Source: DASRFS01 sp035260725
GTDB lineage: Bacteria > Patescibacteriota > Microgenomatia > Levybacterales > UBA12049
DNA length: 12,807 nucleotides
Assembly (NCBI GenBank): GCA_035260725.1
Contig: DATFUR010000021.1
Location: forward strand, 1-12,807
Direction of reading: 5' to 3'
Shown: piece after piece, positions 1 through 5,236 of the stretch
Layout of the letters: the number at the start of each line of letters is the position of its first letter
Position numbering within the stretch: position 1 is the first letter of the stretch
Position numbers and translations under genes: made by a program
The notes under the pieces: generated by a model
Database searches by the model: none
Told to the model about the DNA's origin: nothing
What the model saw: the letters and a program-made list of their open reading frames with translations, nothing else

Positions 1-564
1 CTGACCCACAAATCCTGTTTGGGAAAGTACACGATTGACGGCTGTTTTTCTGCCATTTCCTACAACAAAACCTCCAAAAAACTTATTTATAATTTTAAAT
101 ACAATCCCTATCTTTTGGATCTTAGAAAATTCCTCTCGAGCCTTTTGTACGAATCGCTTGTGCAAAACGAAAGTTTTAACCGCGTTTTGCAAAGCTCAAA
201 AACCTGGATTTTTGTCCCCATTCCGCTTTATCCTACAAAATTGCGAAACAGAGGCTATAACCAGTCGGAAATTTTAGCAAAAGAGCTCTCGAAAGAACTT
301 GATTTTGCAAGTCTGGGCCTTTTAAAAAGAGTCAAGAAAACCCAGACTCAAGTAGGACTTAAGCTTGAAGAGAGGAAGAAAAATATAAAGGGTGCATTCG
401 AAATAAATTCATCATTAATCATTAATCATTCAGAATTGAAAAATGCGTACATTTTTCTGGTCGACGATATTGTTACAACCGGTTCCACGCTTTTGGAGGC
501 CGCAAATACGCTAAAAAGGCAAGGGGCCGGGAAAGTTTATGGGATAACTTTAGCGAGGGACTAG
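1..564 (+). CDS. comF: ComF-family phosphoribosyltransferase, 5'-truncated by the window edge
   Basis: The frame is open to base 1, so the true start lies upstream; the first possible start inside the window (TTG at 19) is probably internal. Two hallmarks of the ComF family are visible. One is the block around 211-290 (VPIPLYPTKLRNRGYNQSE), matching the family's P-x-P...RGYNQ...LA segment. The other is the PRPP-binding loop at about 451-500 (FLVDDIVTTGSTL), with the two acidic residues followed by TTGST. ComF proteins are type I PRTase-fold proteins tied to DNA uptake in competent bacteria; their exact reaction is unsettled. The usual N-terminal zinc-finger cysteines would lie mostly upstream of the window. 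A short stretch encoded by a tandem ATTAATC repeat (about 409-433) sits just before the PRPP loop and looks like a small insertion. The stop is TAG at 562-564, and the gene overlaps the convergent membrane-protein gene by 15 nt. Confidence 0.88.
   Translation: MTHKSCLGKYTIDGCFSAISYNKTSKKLIYNFKYNPYLLDLRKFLSSLLYESLVQNESFNRVLQSSKTWIFVPIPLYPTKLRNRGYNQSEILAKELSKELDFASLGLLKRVKKTQTQVGLKLEERKKNIKGAFEINSSLIINHSELKNAYIFLVDDIVTTGSTLLEAANTLKRQGAGKVYGITLARD
409..433 (+). repeat. Short tandem ATTAATC repeat inside comF
   Basis: The run ATCATTAATCATTAATCATT is a 7-nt unit repeated in frame within comF. It encodes the low-complexity peptide SSLIINHSEL between the RKKNIKGAF segment and the PRPP loop, where family members normally have a short linker. 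It looks like a simple-sequence expansion tolerated in a surface loop. Confidence 0.6.
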
Positions 565-945
565 TGTAGAGGTTACATTCTTCCAGAAATTCTGGCCCAA
601 GTTTGCGTTTTGAGATGCTTCGCGGGCCTTCGAGAAACTAGTGTATTTAGTATTAAATGCTTTGGCAAAAATACCATGAATTGCTTCTCTTCTCTCGGGA
701 ATAAATACGTAAACTGCCACAGTGGCAAAAGTTAGTGCTACTATGAAATTAAAGAAATCAATTCCGACATCAACCCACATTCCATGAGTCATAGCGGAAA
801 AGGCTCCTCCAAAAAGTCCGCTCATCGAGGACAAAAGCACGGTTGAGTTTTCCTTTCTGCGGTGCCCCTGCAGGGCAAGAAAGCCTACTGCGAGGCCTAG
901 CATTGTCCAACCTAGTAAATTGACTGTAAAAGATAAAAAATGCAT
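550..945 (-). CDS. Small three-TM membrane protein, possibly GlsB/YeaQ (transglycosylase-associated)-like
   Basis: The 131-residue product has three predicted membrane helices at about residues 3-25, 35-53 and 62-83, then a charged cytoplasmic-looking tail of about 48 residues. The glycine-rich first two helices (LLGWTMLGLAVGFLA, and SGLFGGAFSAM) separated by a short basic loop resemble the GlsB/YeaQ/YmgE group of stress-related membrane proteins, but those are usually about 80-90 residues and lack the tail. The assignment is therefore tentative. The ATG at 943-945 is the only reasonable start; no Shine-Dalgarno is visible upstream. The gene converges on comF with a 15-nt overlap and is divergent from smpB across 117 nt. 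Confidence 0.6.
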   Translation of the reverse strand: MHFLSFTVNLLGWTMLGLAVGFLALQGHRRKENSTVLLSSMSGLFGGAFSAMTHGMWVDVGIDFFNFIVALTFATVAVYVFIPERREAIHGIFAKAFNTKYTSFSKAREASQNANLGQNFWKNVTSTLVPR

Positions 946-1047
946 AAGATTGTTCTGCAGGCAGACTCTTTCGAGACGCAGAGCTTACCACTTTAAGGCT
1001 GGGAGGTAAAATACAAAGAAGAAGAACGTGAGAGAAGTGTAATAGTA

Positions 1048-1056
1048 TGATATCAT
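1048..1056 (+). promoter_or_regulatory. Extended -10 promoter of smpB
   Basis: TGATATCAT reads as an extended -10 (TGN followed by TATCAT). The ATG of smpB begins only six bases after the box, so transcription would start at or within a base or two of the ATG. No convincing -35 is seen. The same spacing recurs at other genes in this window, which supports the call. Confidence 0.5.
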
Positions 1057-1062
1057 AAAGTC

Positions 1063-1494
1063 ATGAAAATCGACAATAAGAGAGCATTTTTTGACTACGA
1101 AATTCTGGAGAAGATTGAAGCCGGAATTAATCTATTTGGAGCAGAAGTCAAGGCTATTAGACTTGGACACGCCGACTTGTCCGGAAGCTTTGTCAGAATT
1201 ATGGGAAGTGAGGCTTATTTGGTTAATGCCAAGATTTTCCCTTACAAGTATGCAGCGCCGGAAGGTTACGACGAGAGGCGGACACGAAAGCTTCTTTTGC
1301 ACAAAAGCGAGATTATTGGCCTCAAATCCAGAATCGAAGGCTCAAAACTTGCTTTGGTTCCTCTTTCTATGTATACGACAAAAAGCTTCATAAAAGTCCA
1401 AGTTGGCCTCGGGAAGGGCAAAAAAGAGTACGACAAGAGGGCAAAAATCAAAAAAAGGGACATACAAAGAGCCACAGAACAGGAGATTGGTTGA
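1063..1494 (+). CDS. smpB: SsrA-binding protein SmpB
   Basis: SmpB binds the tRNA-like part of tmRNA and brings it to stalled ribosomes in trans-translation. The 143-residue product is close to the usual 145-160. Family signatures are present in order: the N-terminal RAFFDYEILEKIEAGI, then LFGAEVKAIRLG (family G-x-EVKS-x-R), the KLLLHKSEI block, LVPLSMY, and the C-terminal KGKKEYDKR followed by a basic tail (IKKRDIQR). That tail is the segment known to enter the decoding and mRNA path. The family's usual Ser after EVK is Ala here. The start ATG is set by the alignment and by the -10 box six bases upstream. The ssrA gene for its RNA partner begins 36 nt after the stop, and the ssrA -35 box overlaps this gene's last codons. 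Confidence is very high. Confidence 0.97.
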   Translation: MKIDNKRAFFDYEILEKIEAGINLFGAEVKAIRLGHADLSGSFVRIMGSEAYLVNAKIFPYKYAAPEGYDERRTRKLLLHKSEIIGLKSRIEGSKLALVPLSMYTTKSFIKVQVGLGKGKKEYDKRAKIKKRDIQRATEQEIG

Positions 1495-1520
1495 CTTTTT
1501 GAGTACAAATTTGATATAAT
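1491..1520 (+). promoter_or_regulatory. ssrA promoter (-35 overlapping the smpB stop)
   Basis: TTGACT (1491-1496) and TATAAT (1515-1520) are separated by 18 nt, with an extended TGA just before the -10. The smpB TGA stop (1492-1494) lies inside the -35 box. Predicted initiation near 1527-1528 would give a leader of only 3-4 nt before the mature tmRNA 5' end, to be removed by RNase P. Confidence 0.8.
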
Positions 1521-1530
1521 CCTCCTAATT

Positions 1531-1887
1531 GGGGATGCATTGCATCGACAAGATTAGCACTTTAAAAACTGCAAGCCGACAACGATCAAAAGTCGTAAAA
1601 CTGATCAAAATTTAAATGCTAGACCTAGTCAAGCATTTGCTTACGCGGTGTAACATTACACTAACTAAGCTGTTCTTAAAGCCTTTTCTCAGTGAGACTT
1701 TTTGAGCATAAACTTAGCTGAGACTAGATAAGGATGGCTGGTTTTTGTCCTTATTGAATTTATTAACCTTAACTTTGTTTTTTCCTTTCGATTGGATAAG
1801 AATAAAGGGATCAATTAATAATCGAATAAGCTTGTAGAAGTTTTTAGAATATTTTCTTGGACGCGGGATCACTTCCCGCCATCTCCA
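1531..1887 (+). ncRNA. ssrA: Transfer-messenger RNA (tmRNA)
   Basis: The RNA rescues stalled ribosomes with SmpB and tags the unfinished protein. GGGGATG (1531-1537) pairs with CATCTCC (1880-1886) as a seven-base acceptor stem, with A1887 as discriminator; CCA is not encoded (CAC follows). The T-arm is GCGGG/CCCGC (1863-1867, 1875-1879). Helix H2 is supported by AAGA (1550-1553) with TCTT (1855-1858) and TAAAAACT (1563-1570) with AGTTTTTA (1839-1846). Pseudoknot PK1 is CGAC (1577-1580)/GTCG (1592-1595) crossed with GATCA (1584-1588)/TGATC (1602-1606). H5 is GCTTA (1639-1643)/TAAGC (1666-1670) plus GTGTA/TACAC (1648-1661), with the tag stop in its loop region. The length of 357 nt is normal. 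The T-loop (ATCACTT) departs from the usual TTCRANY, and the GG of the D-like loop is also altered. Adjacency to smpB strengthens the call. Confidence 0.95.
1618..1653 (+). other. Predicted tmRNA tag reading frame (ARPSQAFAYAV, stop TAA)
   Basis: The frame was chosen because GCT (1618) lies 11 nt after PK1, the same distance as the Ala resume codon in E. coli tmRNA. Its TAA (1651-1653) also falls at the tip of H5, where tag stops normally lie. The other two frames either stop inside or just after PK1 or read through H5. The encoded peptide would end in AYAV rather than the common ALAA/AVAA. The resume codon is inferred, not proven. Confidence 0.6.
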
Positions 1888-1890
1888 CAC

Positions 1891-1920
1891 AAACCGCCTG
1901 AAATTTTGGGCGGTTTTTTT
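1891..1920 (+). terminator. Intrinsic terminator of ssrA
   Basis: An eight-base stem AAACCGCC (1891-1898) / GGCGGTTT (1909-1916) with a 10-nt loop is followed by a T run to 1920. The stem starts four nt after the tmRNA discriminator base. It should also end any smpB read-through. Confidence 0.9.
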
Positions 1921-1942
1921 GTGGCTTAAATTGACTATAAGA

Positions 1943-1956
1943 TGTATAATCCGGCC
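1943..1956 (+). promoter_or_regulatory. -10 box and shared TGTATAATCCGGC motif before the coiled-coil orphan
   Basis: TATAAT (1945-1950) is followed by six bases and then ATG at 1957, so the transcript probably begins at the start codon. The TTGACT at 1931 is too close (8-nt spacer) to be its -35. The 13-nt string TGTATAATCCGGC here also occurs in the promoter of the 468-residue orphan on the other strand at 9142-9154. Confidence 0.5.
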
Positions 1957-2550
1957 ATGGGATTTTTAGAAGGTTTAAGAAGAAAAAAAGCAGAAGAGGA
2001 CGAAGCGGAAAAAAGAGCTAAGGCAAATACAGAAAGAGAAAGAATTGCTGGTTTAGAAAGAGCGAAAGAGCAACAGTTACAAAGAGAAAAAGAAGCAGAA
2101 AAAGCTAAGAATTTATTAGCAAAGTCTAAAACAAAATTTCACCAAGCTGGAATGCCAGAGTTAATCAAACAATTAGATGAGATAAAGCCTATTCGATTTG
2201 AAGAGGGTTATCCAGAGGACGAGCCATATCCCCCAGATATGTGGGAAAGATATGGATTTCGGCATCAAGATTGGAAGTATCATTGTAGGGTTTATCTAAC
2301 CAAGATAAACTACAAGCCTGTTGGTAGTTTAGAAACACATATAGAAGAGGTTTTTTTTGAAATTATTACAGATTCTGAAGGCACAATAAGCTTCAAGGGC
2401 GCCAAAGATAAAACAATTAAAACAATTAAGCAGTCAGAATGGGAGAGAACCCCTAAAATATTAGAAGAAGCTTTAGGTAAGGCATATCACAGCCCTGTGA
2501 TAATTAAATTTACCAGTACGCCTTCGCGTGGTCCGGGAGGTGAAGGTTAA
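1957..2550 (+). CDS. Unrecognised protein with N-terminal charged coiled coil
   Basis: I do not recognise a family. The 197-residue product begins with a long Lys/Glu/Arg-rich helix (about residues 8-60, many EKA/REKEAEKAK runs) that should form a coiled coil. A compact soluble domain of mixed helices and strands follows (about 65-190), with aromatic and acidic patches (YPEDEPYPPDMWERYGF). The tail is Gly-rich (SRGPGGEG). No signal peptide or membrane helix is seen. I chose the ATG at 1957 because the -10 box ends six bases upstream; an in-frame ATG at 1942 lies upstream of and overlaps the box region, so it would not be in the transcript. It stands alone between the ssrA terminator and the convergent envelope operon, whose last stop is only 12 nt away. 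Function is unknown. Confidence 0.75.
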   Translation: MGFLEGLRRKKAEEDEAEKRAKANTERERIAGLERAKEQQLQREKEAEKAKNLLAKSKTKFHQAGMPELIKQLDEIKPIRFEEGYPEDEPYPPDMWERYGFRHQDWKYHCRVYLTKINYKPVGSLETHIEEVFFEIITDSEGTISFKGAKDKTIKTIKQSEWERTPKILEEALGKAYHSPVIIKFTSTPSRGPGGEG

Positions 2551-2562
2551 TCACTCATAGTT

Positions 2563-4371
2563 TTATTTTAAATCTATGTTCCAAACTTTCCCCCCACTTA
2601 AAACATAGAGTTTGCCGTCTTTTTCTTTAACTTCCAAGTCTTTTGCTGTTTTTATAAGATCACTCTGGTATTGGACTTTGTAGGCGCCGGTCTTGTCGAA
2701 AACTACAATTCTTGAGTTGCCGCTATCCAAAATATAGACGTTATTTGAGTCTGCATTGGTAAATATCCGGGTGGGGAGGGAAAAGCCTTTATCAAGGCCA
2801 GTCAAAGAAAGGCTGTCTCCCGCACCTCTGGTAAATTTAAGAACCGTTCCGTCGTGGAGTAGGACCCAAATTGACCCGTCTATTGCAATCGATGTCGCGC
2901 TGGAGACATCGGGAGTTGTATCTTTTGCAAAGTAGTTGGTTTTTACATAGTCCGAAGACGTTGAGACAAATTTATAAACTTGCTTGGTAGTTTTATCCAA
3001 AACATAGACGTTGCCAAAGAAAACTCCCAAGCCTCCGTTTGATCCCCAGTTTTTTTTAATAATTTGTTTGGAGTTTTTGGAGACACCTAAGGAATCAAGA
3101 GAATAAATATCCCCACTGTCCGCAGTAGCAAATTGTACATTTGGATCTTTTAGCTCTGCTGCGAGCAATTTACTGTCCGAAACCGCCGCCTCCACGGGTG
3201 TCACAGTCTTTATATTTGCAGTTGTTGCTAAAGAGTCATTGACCTTTTTGAGAAGATCATCGACTTGTTTTTTCTCCGAACTTCCATTGGGGAATTTAGG
3301 CTCTCCCTCCAAAAGAATTTTTTGTGCGGAATAAAAACTGTCGCGAGCTAGGCTTTGGTTAAGGTCCAAAAGGCTTTGCCCCTCGTCGTACTTTTTAAGC
3401 GATGGAGCGTAGTACTTAGCAATAAGAGCTTTGTTTTTGGAATCTCCCTGCTTTTTTACAGCAAAGAAAATGCTTGTAACAAAAATTAGAAGTAAAATTA
3501 CGGCGACTGTCATAACAGTCCGTTTTGACCTGTCAAATGACGGCGAAAATCCCACATTTTGAATTTTGTCTCTTGCGAAAACAATGTACTTTTTAAAAAT
3601 GTCCAGAGAAACCGGTATGCGTTTTGCAGACTGGCCAACCGGTGCGTAATTTTCCGAGAGGGGGGGAGCAAAGTCTGATTCATTTTGTTCAATTTTTGGC
3701 TCAAGAGGAGCTACTCTCTCCTCTGCCAATTCTTCGGCTGGCTGGCCCTTTTTATATTCAACAATTATTGCCGTTGCGCCCCCGTCTGCTTTTTCATGGA
3801 CCATAGGAGCCAGGTTTTCTGCGATTTGTTCGATGGGCTCTCCGTCAATGGAGGAAAGAAGAGAATCCCGGGAAATAATGTTTGCAAATTGTGAAGTTTG
3901 TAAAATTATTATATCTGCGTCCTCCAAAAATCCGGATGCGTCTTCCAATTGGTCTTCGGCTTTTAGAACAACACCCAGTTTGCCGTCTCTTTTTATTTCT
4001 ATGGCGCCGTTTTTTGCAAAAGCATAAAGAATATTGTTGGAAATGGCTCCAACCACAAAAGAACATTTTATATTTTCCGGCAGTTTTTCAAGCGAACTTT
4101 TAACGGCGGTCTTTATTCCTTCCAAATCCTTTGTTTCTAGCGCAAAATACTCGGCTTCTAAGTTTTCTAAGGCCTCTTTCCCCAAAAGATTAAGGGTATT
4201 TTCTTCGGCTTGTGCCTCGGATGTCAGGGAAATTACGGCAAAAAGTTTACCGGCATTATAGGCTTGGGACCAAGAAGTGGGAGTTGCCGTGGCGACAATT
4301 TTGGCAATTGAGATTTCTCCGCCACGCCTGTCACTAAGACCTACACCTTCGTTATCGTTCGTCGGATCCAT
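2563..4371 (-). CDS. Membrane protein: degenerate PP2C-like domain, TM, beta-propeller-like outer domain
   Basis: The 602-residue product has three parts. Residues about 20-206 resemble a PP2C/PPM phosphatase fold by pattern (a VGAISNNILYAFAKNGAIEI strand pair, ADIIILQTS, and GGATAIIVEY near the end), but the metal-binding Asp of each family motif (DG, GDS, DG, DN) is missing. If the match is right, it is catalytically dead. A Pro/Glu-rich linker leads to one membrane helix (about 285-306). The outer part begins with a helical region (about 310-400) and then shows repeated strand motifs such as GDIYSLDS, GNVYVLDKTTKQVYKF, GSIWVLLHDGTVLKF, NNVYILDSGNSRIVVFDK and GKLYVLSGGKVWNID, typical of NHL/propeller blades. 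It is the last gene of a four-gene operon, starting 9 nt after the preceding stop. It probably links an inside signal to an outside binding surface. Fold assignments are by eye. Confidence 0.75.
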   Translation of the reverse strand: MDPTNDNEGVGLSDRRGGEISIAKIVATATPTSWSQAYNAGKLFAVISLTSEAQAEENTLNLLGKEALENLEAEYFALETKDLEGIKTAVKSSLEKLPENIKCSFVVGAISNNILYAFAKNGAIEIKRDGKLGVVLKAEDQLEDASGFLEDADIIILQTSQFANIISRDSLLSSIDGEPIEQIAENLAPMVHEKADGGATAIIVEYKKGQPAEELAEERVAPLEPKIEQNESDFAPPLSENYAPVGQSAKRIPVSLDIFKKYIVFARDKIQNVGFSPSFDRSKRTVMTVAVILLLIFVTSIFFAVKKQGDSKNKALIAKYYAPSLKKYDEGQSLLDLNQSLARDSFYSAQKILLEGEPKFPNGSSEKKQVDDLLKKVNDSLATTANIKTVTPVEAAVSDSKLLAAELKDPNVQFATADSGDIYSLDSLGVSKNSKQIIKKNWGSNGGLGVFFGNVYVLDKTTKQVYKFVSTSSDYVKTNYFAKDTTPDVSSATSIAIDGSIWVLLHDGTVLKFTRGAGDSLSLTGLDKGFSLPTRIFTNADSNNVYILDSGNSRIVVFDKTGAYKVQYQSDLIKTAKDLEVKEKDGKLYVLSGGKVWNIDLK

Positions 4372-4380
4372 ATTGTCTGA

Positions 4381-4596
4381 CTAAAGTATAGCAAGGGCAA
4401 GTAAAAAAAGCGAAACTGCAAATAGAATTTTAATAACTGCTATAAATTTAAGAATAATTACGTCATGAACCTCGCGAATTATCCTGCTCGTAATAAGAAC
4501 TCTATTAAAGACAACAAACAGGAAGATCAAATAGAAAATATTTAGTATTAAAAACAATAATTTAAAAGGCAAAGTTGAATTAAATATTTCAATCAT
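4381..4596 (-). CDS. Tiny two-TM membrane protein
   Basis: The 71-residue product is almost wholly hydrophobic, with helices at about residues 11-33 and 48-70 joined by a short basic loop (RVLITSRIIREVHDV). No family is recognised. Its ATG overlaps the stop of the upstream PH-domain gene (ATGA, 4593-4596), and its stop is 9 nt before the next gene, so it is co-translated with both. This placement suggests an accessory subunit of a complex formed by its operon partners; that is inference from context only. Confidence 0.75.
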   Translation of the reverse strand: MIEIFNSTLPFKLLFLILNIFYLIFLFVVFNRVLITSRIIREVHDVIILKFIAVIKILFAVSLFLLALAIL

Positions 4597-5234
4597 TGTT
4601 TTTCTGCCTCCCCGATTAGACTTTCTACAATTTTGACTACTTTTTCGGGATGGGGGACTCCCTCGAAAAGAAAATTATCCAAGCTTCCTGCTGTTTGGAC
4701 CAAAACATCCGCATAGCCGCAAAATGCTCTTACTACACCGACTTGGGAGTAGCTTGCGTCCTGTACCAAACTTATCTTTGTGGCAGCAACATTAGTGTAA
4801 ATTAGACCCGAAAAATCAATGTCTATAACTCTCTTGTTGGTTATTAAACCAATGTTAAAATACCAAGTTATATATTTAACAAAAACATAAGTGAAAATTA
4901 GAAGATAATAAAATATTGTGAAAAATGTCAGGTAGCGAAGGGGAAGATTCATAAAGGTAAAAAAAGAAAGATTGTCTCTTAAAATTATCAGAATAAACGG
5001 AATAATTGCCAAAACCAAGGAAAGACCTAGCCAGGAAAGGTTGGTTATGAAATGGCGTCTTAGGAAAAGAAGTATTTTTTCGTCCGGCTCTTTGTCTTCA
5101 AAAAATATTCCGTCGGGATAAAGACTAAAAGAAGTGAACATGTGGGGATCGTTAGCGCCTTGTTTTTCTGGTATTTTTAAGAGAGCAGAAAAGTTCCCTC
5201 TTTTTTTACCCGATGTGACAAAAAGATCAGGCAT
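4593..5234 (-). CDS. Two-TM bacterial PH-domain (YdbS/DUF304-like) membrane protein
   Basis: The 213-residue product has a soluble N-terminus (about 1-60), two membrane helices (about 66-86 and 100-120), and a C-terminal domain (about 125-208). This last part reads like bPH_2/DUF304: the family's ITNKRVIDID strand, then KISLVQDASYSQVG, then a VLVQTAG strand and a closing helix (HPEKVVKIVESLI). Proteins of this type are membrane-anchored with the PH domain usually inside; no catalytic role is known for most. The ATG (5232-5234) lies 2 nt after the stop of the SpoIID gene, and the stop overlaps the next gene's start, so it is an inner member of the envelope operon. No Shine-Dalgarno is visible, as expected for translational coupling. 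Confidence 0.8.
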   Translation of the reverse strand: MPDLFVTSGKKRGNFSALLKIPEKQGANDPHMFTSFSLYPDGIFFEDKEPDEKILLFLRRHFITNLSWLGLSLVLAIIPFILIILRDNLSFFTFMNLPLRYLTFFTIFYYLLIFTYVFVKYITWYFNIGLITNKRVIDIDFSGLIYTNVAATKISLVQDASYSQVGVVRAFCGYADVLVQTAGSLDNFLFEGVPHPEKVVKIVESLIGEAEKQ

Positions 5235-5236
5235 AT

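Noticed and set aside
770..991. 73-residue minus-strand open frame
   Set aside because: It overlaps the three-TM gene in another frame, has no family features and its composition is that of a shadow frame.
1881..1890. Encoded CCA at the tmRNA 3' end
   Set aside because: After the seven-base acceptor stem and discriminator A1887 the sequence is CAC, so CCA must be added after transcription; treating 1885-1887 as CCA would break the stem.
1931..1936. TTGACT as -35 of the coiled-coil orphan
   Set aside because: Only 8 nt separate it from the TATAAT at 1945, too short for a -35/-10 pair.
1942..1956. Upstream ATG (1942) as start of the coiled-coil orphan
   Set aside because: It overlaps the -10 box, so it would lie before the predicted transcript start; ATG at 1957 fits the six-base spacing seen elsewhere.
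3510..4261. Several short frames opposite or overlapping the PP2C-like gene
   Set aside because: All overlap a long coding frame with clear domain structure and show no promoter or motif of their own.
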